Assembly (NCBI RefSeq): GCF_000411975.1
Contig: NZ_ASXG01000026.1
Span: 1 to 64,000 of the forward strand
Origin: Amycolatopsis orientalis DSM 43388
GTDB lineage: Bacteria > Actinomycetota > Actinomycetes > Mycobacteriales > Pseudonocardiaceae
DNA: 64,000 nucleotides
Reading direction: 5' to 3'
The position numbers and the translations under genes were made by a program. This document shows positions 53,077-61,658 of the stretch, piece after piece; within the stretch, counting starts at the first letter, position 1; every line of letters starts with the position of its first letter. The notes under the pieces are model-generated. The model was not told the origin of the DNA. It searched no databases and saw only the letters and a program-made list of their open reading frames with translations.

Positions 53077-53655
53077 GTGGTCAACACCGGACGACGCGAA
53101 CGCCGCAAACTCGAAACCCGGCGCCGGCTGGACGAGGTCGCGCTGCGGCTGTTCCTGAAGCACGGCTACGATCGCGTGACCGTCGCGCAGATCGCCGAAG
53201 AGGCCGACATCTCCGTGGCGACCCTCTTCGCGCACGTCCCGGACGGCAAAGAGGCCCTGATCTTCGACGACGGATCCGAACGCCGAGCCGGAATCGTCGC
53301 CGCGGTCCGAGACCGCGCCCCCGGCGAACCGGTTCTCGCCGCCCTGCACCGCTTCTTCGCCGCCCGCGGCCCGTACTCGAGCGAACTGCCGCCGGAGCAC
53401 GCCCCGAAACGGGATCTGATCGTGCAGACGCCCGCTTTGCGCGAATACGCGCGCCGGCTGTGGCATTCCTGCGAACCCGACTTGGCCGAGGCACTGGCCG
53501 AGGAAAGCGGGCTGCCCCCGGACGACGCGGCGGTCCGAGCGTTAGCGCGGTTCGTGCTGGAGATCCCGGATCTGACCGGTACCGCAGCGGATCCCCGGGC
53601 GGCGTTGGCGTCGGTGTTCGGATTGCTGGAATCCGGGTGGCCGCCTCGGTCTTGA
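53077..53655 (+). CDS. TetR-family repressor
   Basis: A protein of 192 residues. The HTH is at about 12-58 (RRRLDEVALRLFLKHGYDRVTVAQIAEEADISVATLF). The C-terminal ligand domain is helical. It is divergent from the SDR gene and has a long palindromic operator directly upstream. The ligand is likely the SDR substrate or a related drug. Confidence 0.9.
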   Translation: MVNTGRRERRKLETRRRLDEVALRLFLKHGYDRVTVAQIAEEADISVATLFAHVPDGKEALIFDDGSERRAGIVAAVRDRAPGEPVLAALHRFFAARGPYSSELPPEHAPKRDLIVQTPALREYARRLWHSCEPDLAEALAEESGLPPDDAAVRALARFVLEIPDLTGTAADPRAALASVFGLLESGWPPRS

Positions 53656-54166
53656 CCACGTCCGTGCCCTCGAACTGCTCGCCGGAAGGTATTCGGTTCC
53701 CGGAAACGCCCCGTTCGATCGCCGGCAGGCGAACGAAGACAGTTGCTTCGCCCCTGGCCGAGGACGAGCACGCGTCGCACCCCGAGCGCAAGAGGCGGCC
53801 TGTCAAGGCCATCCATGAGCAATGCCGTCGAACGGGAGCGGTTGCGGACCGGAAACAAGGTGTTGCCCACGAGCCCGGGAACGCGAACAGTTTCAGCTGC
53901 GGCGAAATACGCGGCCGGGCTTTCCGGGGCAACCCCCTCCAGCAGACGCCGGAACCCCCCTGCCCTCCAACGGACCCCTCCCCGCACCCAGCCGATACCA
54001 CGTCCGGCGGATCGCGCGGAACCTGACTTTCGCAGGTATCGCGAGACTCGCGGCACCGGTATACCTGGACACCGGTCCAGGAAAGGTCTGGACCACTCTG
54101 CGGACCGGTCCGGTGTCCGAACGGACGTCCCGCCCGTCCGCCCGAGTCGTCCGATGGGGAGGCATC
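53656..54166. other. 510-bp gap without a recognised gene
   Basis: No frame gives a recognisable protein. Near 54030-54060 there is CAGGTAT ... ATACCTG, a spaced inverted repeat in a less GC-rich patch that may be the promoter of the DoxX-like gene. Confidence 0.5.
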
Positions 54167-54595
54167 ATGCACCGGCTGGACGCGGCACAGGATTACGCGC
54201 TCGGTTTGTTCCGCATCGTCGTCGGGTTCCTTTTCGCCTGCCACGGCGCGAAATCGCTGTTCGGGGTGCTCGGCGCGCACGGCGCCGCGCCGGCGGGCTC
54301 CTGGCCGGGCTGGTGGGCCGCGCTCATCCAGCTCGTCGCGGGCGGGCTCGTCCTGCTCGGCGCCGCCACCCGGGTCGCGGCGCTGATCGGGTCCGGTTCG
54401 ATGGCCTACGCCTACTTCTCCGTCCATGCGCCGCAAGGGCTTTTCCCCATCGAGAACGGCGGCGAGGCGGCCGCGATGTTCTGCTGGGCGCTGCTGCTGC
54501 TCGCGTTCGCCGGCCCCGGCCGGTTCGCGCTGAGCGGCGCGCTCTCGGCCCGGCGGCCGCGGGGCTCGCGCATCGGAGCGGTTCCGCACGCCTGA
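54167..54595 (+). CDS. DoxX-family membrane protein
   Basis: A protein of 142 residues with four TMs (ALGLFRIVVGFLFACHGAKSLFG at the start, then GLVLLGAATRVAALIGSG). This is the DoxX pattern; some relatives link to redox or detoxification. GGGGAGG precedes ATG 54167. Confidence 0.85.
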   Translation: MHRLDAAQDYALGLFRIVVGFLFACHGAKSLFGVLGAHGAAPAGSWPGWWAALIQLVAGGLVLLGAATRVAALIGSGSMAYAYFSVHAPQGLFPIENGGEAAAMFCWALLLLAFAGPGRFALSGALSARRPRGSRIGAVPHA

Positions 54596-54607
54596 CGAAC
54601 CACCCGC

Positions 54608-55633
54608 CTACCCCCGGGTCGACCCGCGGACGATCAGTTCGTACTCCGCCGGCCCGGGGACTGGCGGCTCGATCCCTTCGACGCGGTCGACCAGCACCGC
54701 GACCGCGGTCCGGGCCAGCTGCACCGGCCGCAGATCGACCGCGGTGATCGGCGGGACGCACGCCCTGGTGTGTTCGGAATCGGAATCCGCGCCGCACGCG
54801 ATGCGCACGTCTCCGGGCACCGCCAACCCCCGTCCCAAGGCGGCGGCGAGCACTCCGGCCGCGTGCCGCCCGGTCTGGCAGTACACCGCGTCCGGCGGCG
54901 AAGCCAGCCCGAACAGCTCCTCGCCCGCGTCGCGTCCGCCCGGCTCCCCCGCGACCTCCGCTCGGCGCACCGCCAGCGGTTCCTGCCCGCGAGCGCGAAC
55001 CCAGTCCAGGTAAGCCTTTTCGGCGTCCAGGTTCCACTCGTTGCGATCGGTGCCCAGCACCGCCGCGACCCGCGTCCCGCCCGTCGCGGCCAGGTGGTCG
55101 AGCACCTCGGCGACGATCCGCCCGGTGCCGAGGTCGAGGTAGTCCGGCGACGCGGGCCGCGCCGGATCCCGCCCGACGCCCAGGAACGGCACGCATTCCC
55201 GGTCCAGCATCGTGATCAGCGGATCGTTCTCGACCGGTTCGGTGATCAGGAACCCGTCGCAGGCGAGGCCGACCGCGGGCGCGTCGGCGCGCGTGGGGTC
55301 CGGCACCAGCATCAGGCCGTACCCGCGTTCGACCGCGGCCAGCGCGGCCGATCCGGCGAACCGCAGGAAGTAGTCGACGCCCTCCAGGAACGCGGTGTCC
55401 GAGGGGTCGAGCGGCCGCACCACCAGCCCGAGCACCCCGAGCCGGCTGGACCGCAGCCCGCGCGCGACCGTGTCCGGCCGGTAGCCCAGCTCGCGCGCCG
55501 CCTCCCGCACCCGTTCGGCGGTCCCGGCCGCGACCGTCCCGTTGCCGCTGAAGGCGTGCGACACCGTCGTCGGCGACACCCCGGCGCGCCGGGCGACGTC
55601 CTTGATGGTCGCCCGCGTTCTCTTCCCGGCCAT
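54608..55633 (-). CDS. LacI-family repressor
   Basis: A protein of 341 residues. The LacI HTH is at about 6-52 (TIKDVARRAGVSPTTVSHAFSG). A periplasmic-binding-type effector domain spans about 62-335. It is divergent from the NCS1 permease. Two palindromic operators lie between them at 55654 and 55692. It probably represses the permease-hydrolase operon until its substrate appears. Confidence 0.93.
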   Translation of the reverse strand: MAGKRTRATIKDVARRAGVSPTTVSHAFSGNGTVAAGTAERVREAARELGYRPDTVARGLRSSRLGVLGLVVRPLDPSDTAFLEGVDYFLRFAGSAALAAVERGYGLMLVPDPTRADAPAVGLACDGFLITEPVENDPLITMLDRECVPFLGVGRDPARPASPDYLDLGTGRIVAEVLDHLAATGGTRVAAVLGTDRNEWNLDAEKAYLDWVRARGQEPLAVRRAEVAGEPGGRDAGEELFGLASPPDAVYCQTGRHAAGVLAAALGRGLAVPGDVRIACGADSDSEHTRACVPPITAVDLRPVQLARTAVAVLVDRVEGIEPPVPGPAEYELIVRGSTRG

Positions 55634-55653
55634 GACGCAGCAGCCTAACCTCG

Positions 55654-55707
55654 CCCAAATCGTTTTGGAACCGGGTTTGCCGGGAGCATTGCCCAAATCG
55701 ATTTGGG
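55654..55707. promoter_or_regulatory. Twin LacI operators
   Basis: CCCAAATCGATTTGGG (55692-55707) is a perfect 16-base palindrome. A second site, CCCAAATCGTTTTGGA (55654-55669), matches 14 of 16 bases. Their centres are 38 bp apart, in the divergent region of the LacI and permease genes. Confidence 0.9.
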
Positions 55708-55752
55708 TCCTTACCGTGGCCCGAGTCGCTTCCCCGGTCCGGAGGTTTCGCC

Positions 55753-57189
55753 ATGACCGCTCCCGCCACCCCGCCCGTGTCGCCCGGCACGTCCGCGCCG
55801 CCCCCGCCCCGCTCCGGGCGCGGTCCCCGGGTGGAGGCCCACGGCATCGACGTCATCAGCGACGCGGAACGGCACGGCCGGGCCCGCGACCTGTTCGGGG
55901 TGTGGGCCGCGCCCAACGTCAGCTACCTCAGCCTGGTCGTCGGCGGCGCGCTGGTGCTCAGCGGACTGAGCCTGCTGCAGGCGCTCGCGGTGATCGTCGT
56001 CGGCAACCTGTGCTGGGCGCTGGTCGGGCTCGTCGCGGTCAGCGGCCCGGCGGCGGGCGCGCCGAGCGAGGTCATCATGCGGGCGATGTTCGGCACGCGC
56101 GGCAACCGTGTCGTGATCGGGCTGAACGGCTGGCTCATTTCGGTCTGCTATGTCGCGTTGAGCTGGTCGGCCGCCTCGGTGACCGCGTTCAGCCTGTGCT
56201 CCCGGCTCGGCATCGAACTGAACACGCTGGGCAAGGTCTTCGTGATCGTCGCGATCGCCGCCGCGACGCTGGTGATCAGCGTCTACGGCCACTCCGTGAT
56301 CGTGCGCCTCTACCTCCCGCTGGCCATCGTGACGACCGCGGTTTTCCTGGTGCTGGGCGGATTCCTGATCCGGCACACCGCTTGGAGCTACCAGCCCGCG
56401 ACGCCGCTGCACGGCGTCGCGCTGTGGGCGGCGCTGGCCGGCGGCGTAGCGCTGGTCGCGTCGGCTTCGCTGTCTTACAACAACAGTGCGGACTTCGCGC
56501 GGTACCTGCCGCGCGACACCAAACCGTTCGCCGTCGCCGGCTGGACCGCCGCCGGAGCCTTCCTGCCGAGCATCGTGTTCACCGCGCTCGGCGCGTTCGC
56601 CGCGACCACTTTGGACATGAGCGATCCGCAAGCCGCGCTGGAATCCGTGCTGCCGCAGTGGTTTACGCCGATCTTCCTGATCGCGGTGATTCTCGGCGCG
56701 ATCGCCAACAACGCGATGACCGTGTACAGCTCCGGTCTCGCGCTGCAGGCGATCGGCGTCCGCCTGCGCCGCTCCCGCAGCGTCCTGCTGGACGGCACCG
56801 CCGGCGTGCTGCTCACCCTGTATGCCCTGCTGGTGTCGGACTTTCTCAAGGCAGTCAACGACATGATGCAGCTGATGGTCGTCGTGCTCGGCCCGATGAT
56901 GGCGATCTACGTGACCGATCTCCTGCTGCGGCGCAACCGCTACGACGGCCACGCGCTCGCCGACGAACGCCGCGGCGGCCCGTTCTGGTATGTCGGCGGC
57001 GTGCACTGGCCCGGCATCGCCGCCCTCGTCCTCGGCGCCGCCGCCTCCGCGTCCTGCCTGGCCGTTCCCGGGATGTACACCGGGTTCGCCGCGAGCGCGG
57101 CCGGCGGGATCGACTTCTCGCTGCCCGCCGGGATGCTGATCGCGGCCGGCGTCTACCTGCTCGCCGGCCGCCCGCGCGCCACCGCCTGA
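55753..57189 (+). CDS. NCS1-family purine/cytosine-type permease
   Basis: A membrane transporter of 478 residues with about 12 TMs (GVWAAPNVSYLSLVVGGALV start; SYNNSADFARYLPRDTKP near 240; NNAMTVYSSGLALQAIGV near 320). NCS1 carriers take up nucleobases, allantoin, hydantoins or thiamine. It is the first gene of a run controlled by LacI. The cargo is probably the substrate of the two hydrolases behind it. Confidence 0.92.
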   Translation: MTAPATPPVSPGTSAPPPPRSGRGPRVEAHGIDVISDAERHGRARDLFGVWAAPNVSYLSLVVGGALVLSGLSLLQALAVIVVGNLCWALVGLVAVSGPAAGAPSEVIMRAMFGTRGNRVVIGLNGWLISVCYVALSWSAASVTAFSLCSRLGIELNTLGKVFVIVAIAAATLVISVYGHSVIVRLYLPLAIVTTAVFLVLGGFLIRHTAWSYQPATPLHGVALWAALAGGVALVASASLSYNNSADFARYLPRDTKPFAVAGWTAAGAFLPSIVFTALGAFAATTLDMSDPQAALESVLPQWFTPIFLIAVILGAIANNAMTVYSSGLALQAIGVRLRRSRSVLLDGTAGVLLTLYALLVSDFLKAVNDMMQLMVVVLGPMMAIYVTDLLLRRNRYDGHALADERRGGPFWYVGGVHWPGIAALVLGAAASASCLAVPGMYTGFAASAAGGIDFSLPAGMLIAAGVYLLAGRPRATA

Positions 57190-57209
57190 CCTCGACCGCA
57201 AGGAACAGA

Positions 57210-58274
57210 ATGCACCTGCTCGTCAACGATCCGGACCCGCACGCCCGCGGCGTTTCCCGCGGCGCTCAGCTGCGCGCGGGCTTGACCGACGCACTGGAGC
57301 TGTACCTGCGCTGGTTCGGCTCCCTCGGCATCCCCGAACCGCGAATCCGCGCCGACGCGCTCCGGCTGCTGGACCACGTCGCTGCCTGGCGGAGCCGCTA
57401 CGCCGACGAGATCGCGGGCATCGCCGAGGGCGCCGGAATCGAGCTGTGGCAAGCGGCGGCGCTCAACGGACGCACCGAGATCATCGCCGCCGCACCGCGC
57501 ACTCAGCCGGAATGCTCCACCCTCGTGCGAGTTCCCGGCTCCGCTGCCCCGTTCGGCATTCAGACCTGGGACTGGCACAGCGAACTGGCCGAATGCTGGC
57601 ACACCCAGGAGGTGCGCGGCACGCGGTACGCCTTCGCCGGGATCACCGAACACGGCATCCTCGGCAAAATCGGCGTCAACAGCGCGGGTCTTGGCCTGTT
57701 GTTCAACATCCTCGGCCATCAGGACGACTCCGCCGCCGGAGTCCCGGTCCATGTGCTGGCCGCGGCCGTCCTCGGCGAAGCAGCCAGCATTGCCGAGGCG
57801 CTCGAACTCCTGCGCACCGCGCCCATCCGCACGTCCGGAGCCTTCACGCTGCTCGACCCGGACACGGCGGTCTGCGCCGAGCTGAGCCCGGCCGGAGTGA
57901 CCACCCTCGAACCCGAAGCAGGTTTCCTGGTGCACACCAACCACTTTCTCGACCCCGACGCCGCCGCCCGCGAAAAGCGCGGCCTGTTCGAACCGGATTC
58001 CCAGCTCAGGCACGCCCTGATGACCACCCGGCTGCGGGATTGCCCGACGCCCGCGCACGCCGTCGACCTCGTCGCCTTCCTCCGTTCCGGACCCGGCGAA
58101 CCGAAGCTGTGCTGCGTCCCGGATCCGGACGCGGAATTCGGCGACCGCTGGGCCACCCTGGCCACCGTGCTGCTCGAACCGGCCGCGCAGACCGTGCGGG
58201 TGCACGCGGGGAACCCGAACACTCTGAACGGGTGGCGCACGTTCGCCGCGGCGGAAACGGTGGTGGCCCGATGA
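57210..58274 (+). CDS. C45-family acyltransferase/amidohydrolase
   Basis: A protein of 354 residues resembling isopenicillin N acyltransferase-like (C45) N-terminal-nucleophile enzymes. The likely self-processing, catalytic Cys is in RTQPECSTLV near residue 104. Supporting motifs are FGIQTWDWH, GILGKIGVNSAGLGL and LVHTNHFLDP. It would cleave an amide to an amine plus acid. It follows the permease by 20 bp and overlaps the amidohydrolase (ATGA). Confidence 0.82.
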   Translation: MHLLVNDPDPHARGVSRGAQLRAGLTDALELYLRWFGSLGIPEPRIRADALRLLDHVAAWRSRYADEIAGIAEGAGIELWQAAALNGRTEIIAAAPRTQPECSTLVRVPGSAAPFGIQTWDWHSELAECWHTQEVRGTRYAFAGITEHGILGKIGVNSAGLGLLFNILGHQDDSAAGVPVHVLAAAVLGEAASIAEALELLRTAPIRTSGAFTLLDPDTAVCAELSPAGVTTLEPEAGFLVHTNHFLDPDAAAREKRGLFEPDSQLRHALMTTRLRDCPTPAHAVDLVAFLRSGPGEPKLCCVPDPDAEFGDRWATLATVLLEPAAQTVRVHAGNPNTLNGWRTFAAAETVVAR

Positions 58275-59863
58275 CCGCAGTGCACTACCGCGGCGGCCGG
58301 ATCTTCACCGCGAGCCCGTCCGGCTGGGCGGAATCCATGGTCGTCCGCGGGGAAACCATCGAATACGTAGGCAGCACCGCGGAGGCGGACCGGATCGACG
58401 CGCGCGTGGTCGACCTGGAGGGCGCCTTCGTGCTGCCCGGTTTCGTCGACGCGCACACCCACCTGGTCTCGATGGGCGAGGCGCTCGAGCAAGTGGACCT
58501 GTTCTCCGCCACCTCCCCCGAGGACATCCAGCACCGGCTCGCGCGCGCCGCGGCAGCGGATCCGTCCGCACCCCGGATCCTGGGCCGCAGCTGGCTTTTC
58601 GACGCGCTCGGCGGCCAAGCGCCGCACCGGCAGCTGATCGACGCGGCGGTCCCGGACCGTCCGGTCTACCTCGCCGCGAACGACCTCCACTCCGCGTGGG
58701 TCAACAGCGCCGCCCTGCGCGAGCTGGGCATCGACCGCGACACCCCCGACCCCCTCGACGGGCGGATCGGCCGCGACGCGTCCGGCGAACCGGACGGGAT
58801 GCTCTACGAAACCGCCGCGCTGCAGCTGATGCGGCACTTCCTCGACGACCGGACCAGCGACGCCGACCGCGACCGGGCGCTGGCCTCGGCCTTCGCGCAC
58901 TACCTCGCGGACGGCGTCACGACCGCGGTCGACATGGCGCTCGCCGAGACCGACCTCGCCGCGCTGGAACGCGCCCTCGACGGCGGGCGGCTCCCGCTGC
59001 GCGTCGCCGGGCACTGGCTGATCGAGCGCACCGGGAACACCGAGGACGACCTCCGCCAGGTCGAGCGCGCGGCGGAGCTGAGCGCGCGGCTGTCCGGGCC
59101 GTGGCTGCGGGTGGCCGGGATCAAGGTGATGGTCGACGGAGTCATCGACACCTGTACCGCGGCCATGAAAAAGCCTTTCGCGGACGGCAGCCACCCCGGA
59201 CCGTTGTGGCCGCTGGAAGCGCTGGCCCCGGTCGTCGCGGCGGCCGACGCGGCCGGACTGCAGGTCGCGATGCACGCGATCGGAGACGAAGCGTCGGACA
59301 TCGCGTTGTCCGCGCTGGAGCACGCGATCGAGACGAACGGCCCGCGCGACCGGCGGCATCGCCTCGAGCATCTGGAGACGGTGACCCCGGAAAACGTCCA
59401 GCGGCTCGCGAAGCTCGGTGCGGTCGCGTCGATGCAGCCGGTGCACGCGGACCCGGCGATCCAGGACAACTGGCGCGCGATGCTGGGCGACGACCGCGTT
59501 CGGCGCGGCTACCCGTGGCCGGAAATGACCGCCGCCGGCGCCGTTCTCGCGTTCGGCTCCGACGCCCCGACCGCGCCGCATCCGCCGCTGCCGAACATGT
59601 ACATCGCCACGACTCGCCGGTCCGCGCTGAACCCCGACCTGGAGCCCAACCTGCCGGAGTACGCCCTGCCGCTGGCCGAAGCCCTCGCGCACGGCACCCG
59701 CGACGCCGCGTATGCGTGCCGCTGGGACGGCCTGACCGGACAGCTCGCGCCGGGCTTGGCCGCGGATTTCGCAGTGCTGGACGTCGATCCGTTCACCGAA
59801 GCGCCGGACGCCCTGCTGCGGGCCCGGGTGCGCCGGACTTACGTGGCGGGCAAATCAGTTTGA
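58271..59863 (+). CDS. YtcJ-like metal-dependent amidohydrolase
   Basis: A protein of 530 residues. The metal motif DAHTHL lies near 60-65 after GAFVLPGF. The barrel continues with MHAIGDEA near 337 and HRLEHLE near 363, then FGSDAPTAPHPPL near 432. This is the YtcJ group of amidohydrolases, which act on amides, lactams or cyclic ureas. It is co-translated with the C45 enzyme and probably works on the same or the next compound. Confidence 0.88.
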   Translation: MTAVHYRGGRIFTASPSGWAESMVVRGETIEYVGSTAEADRIDARVVDLEGAFVLPGFVDAHTHLVSMGEALEQVDLFSATSPEDIQHRLARAAAADPSAPRILGRSWLFDALGGQAPHRQLIDAAVPDRPVYLAANDLHSAWVNSAALRELGIDRDTPDPLDGRIGRDASGEPDGMLYETAALQLMRHFLDDRTSDADRDRALASAFAHYLADGVTTAVDMALAETDLAALERALDGGRLPLRVAGHWLIERTGNTEDDLRQVERAAELSARLSGPWLRVAGIKVMVDGVIDTCTAAMKKPFADGSHPGPLWPLEALAPVVAAADAAGLQVAMHAIGDEASDIALSALEHAIETNGPRDRRHRLEHLETVTPENVQRLAKLGAVASMQPVHADPAIQDNWRAMLGDDRVRRGYPWPEMTAAGAVLAFGSDAPTAPHPPLPNMYIATTRRSALNPDLEPNLPEYALPLAEALAHGTRDAAYACRWDGLTGQLAPGLAADFAVLDVDPFTEAPDALLRARVRRTYVAGKSV

Positions 59864-59895
59864 CGCGCCCGCCGGGACTGGGCAGGGTGGCGATC

Positions 59896-60753
59896 ATGCG
59901 GTTCTCGGTCTGCATCCCGAACTTCGGCGATTTCGCCGACCCGCGCGCGGTCGCCGGGGTCGCCTCGGCGGCGGAAGAGGCGGGCTGGGATGGCCTGTTC
60001 GTCTGGGACCACGTGGTGCTGGACAAACGTCCCGGCCGCCCCTTCGGCGACCCGTGGATCCTGCTGACCGCCGCCGCGCTGGCCACCCGCCGGGTCCGGC
60101 TCGGCCCGATGGTCACGCCCGTCGCGCGGCGCCGCCCGCAGCAGCTCGCCCGCCTGGTGTCCACTTTGGACCAGCTGTCCGGCGGCCGGGTGGTGTTCGG
60201 CGTCGGGCTGGGCGCGCCGCTGGACGCGGAGTACGCCGATTTCGGCGAATCCGCCGACCCGAAGACGATCGCCGAGAAGCTCGACGAGGGCGTCGACCTG
60301 ATCGCCCGCTTCTGGACCGGCGAACCGGTCACGTTCTCCGGCAAGCATTTCACCGCCCGCGACGTCACGCTGCTGCCCGCGCCGGCGCAGCGCCCGCGCC
60401 CGCCGGTCTGGGTGGCCGGCCGGTGGCCCAACCGCCGCCCGATGCGCCGCGCGGCCCGCTGGGACGGGGTGGTGCCGATCTTCGCATCCGCCGGTCCCGC
60501 GGGCTTGCCGGACCTGGCCGAGGTGCGGGACCTGATCGCCTACGTCCGCGGCCAGCGGACCACCGGCGCCCCGTTCGACGTGGTGGTCGGCGGAACGAGC
60601 CCGAACGACCCGGCCCGGGCCCGCGGCGTGGTCGCCCCGCTGGCCGAGGCCGGGGTGACGTGGTGGGAGGAGAGCCTGCCGTTCGGGAGCCCGGAGGAGG
60701 ACAAGCTGGAGCACGTGCTGCGCCGGGTGGAGGCCGGTCCGCCGGTGCTTTAG
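59896..60753 (+). CDS. F420/FMN LLM class monooxygenase or reductase
   Basis: A protein of 285 residues of the luciferase-like fold (FSVCIPNFGDFADP; GWDGLFVWDHV; RVRLGPMVTPVARRRPQQLARL). It lies 32 bp after the amidohydrolase and probably belongs to the same operon. It could oxidise the ring or side chain of the imported compound. Cofactor choice (F420 or FMN) cannot be settled from the sequence. Confidence 0.84.
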   Translation: MRFSVCIPNFGDFADPRAVAGVASAAEEAGWDGLFVWDHVVLDKRPGRPFGDPWILLTAAALATRRVRLGPMVTPVARRRPQQLARLVSTLDQLSGGRVVFGVGLGAPLDAEYADFGESADPKTIAEKLDEGVDLIARFWTGEPVTFSGKHFTARDVTLLPAPAQRPRPPVWVAGRWPNRRPMRRAARWDGVVPIFASAGPAGLPDLAEVRDLIAYVRGQRTTGAPFDVVVGGTSPNDPARARGVVAPLAEAGVTWWEESLPFGSPEEDKLEHVLRRVEAGPPVL

Positions 60754-60837
60754 GGCCGGGTTTGCCCGCCTTCCGCTGCCACCGCGGGGATCGCGCCGGC
60801 GGATCGATGCTGCGCCGCGGGAAGCCCTCTGACCCGG

Positions 60838-61260
60838 GTGAAACCCGCCGGTTCAGTGACGCCTGTCCTGCCACCGCATTGCTCGCCCCGCCTCGAAGCC
60901 AAGGCCCGGTCAGGCGATGCCACGTCGGACGCGGCCTCGCGCACCGGACCGCTCAAGCGCGAAAGTGCGGAAACCACGGCCGGATTCCGTGCGACTGTCC
61001 CGGCTCCGCCAACACGCCACACCCAGCGCGCTCAACGGCCGCGCCTCGGTCAGAGCGGCAGACCTCGGGAAACGCGAAACCCCGCCGATTCAACCCGAGC
61101 CTCGCTCCGCCACCACGCCGACCGCGCCACCAGCTCGCCCAACAGCTGCGCCAGGCGGAACAGCGCGCCGGCCAACCCCGCAAAGCGCGAAACCCCGGCT
61201 CAGTGCGCCTGCCCCGACTCCGCCAACGCGTCGATCGCCCCCACCAGCTCGTTCAACGCG
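60838..61260. repeat. Three degenerate echoes of the MarR gene end
   Basis: The end of the MarR gene (61187-61260: GCGAAACCCCGG..., CTCCGCCAACG, CCACCAGCTC, CAAC) is repeated at 61074-61145, 60967-61040 and, more weakly, 60838-60885. The order of blocks is kept in the first two, and TCAGTG-CGCCTG is kept in the last. All lie in the 446-bp gap beyond the stop codon, which holds no gene. Confidence 0.85.
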
Positions 61261-61658
61261 GGCACCGCCGCCGCGATCAGATGCCGCCACGCCGGGTGCA
61301 CTCCTTCCAGCGCCGCGGCCAGGATCGCCGCGTTGTGCCCTTGCCACCGCTCCACCGCGGCGCGGCCGGGGTCGGTGAGTTCGAGGGCGACCGTCCGGCG
61401 GTCGTCGCCGCCGCTGGTGCGGGTGACCAGGTCGCGCGAGCGCAGTCCGGTGACCATCGTCGTCACCGAGTTCGGGGCGAGCTTCAGCAGCTGCGCGATC
61501 CGGCTCGGCCGGGCACCCGGGTTCTCGTAGAGGCAGGACAGCAGTTCCAGCTGCGCGACTGACAGCGTGTTGTCCGGATCGGCGGTGCGCGCGGCTCGCC
61601 GCATGGCGCGGCGGAGGCGGGCGACGACGTCGGCGAGGGCGGGTTCGGGCGCCGTCAC
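61200..61658 (-). CDS. MarR-family regulator
   Basis: A protein of 152 residues. The winged HTH is at about 32-100 (LSVAQLELLSCLYENPGARPSRIAQLL; TRTSGGDDRRTVALELT). GTG 61658 overlaps the MFS stop (GTGA), so it is co-transcribed behind the pump. A perfect palindrome at 63032 in front of the pump is its likely operator. Confidence 0.88.
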   Translation of the reverse strand: MTAPEPALADVVARLRRAMRRAARTADPDNTLSVAQLELLSCLYENPGARPSRIAQLLKLAPNSVTTMVTGLRSRDLVTRTSGGDDRRTVALELTDPGRAAVERWQGHNAAILAAALEGVHPAWRHLIAAAVPALNELVGAIDALAESGQAH

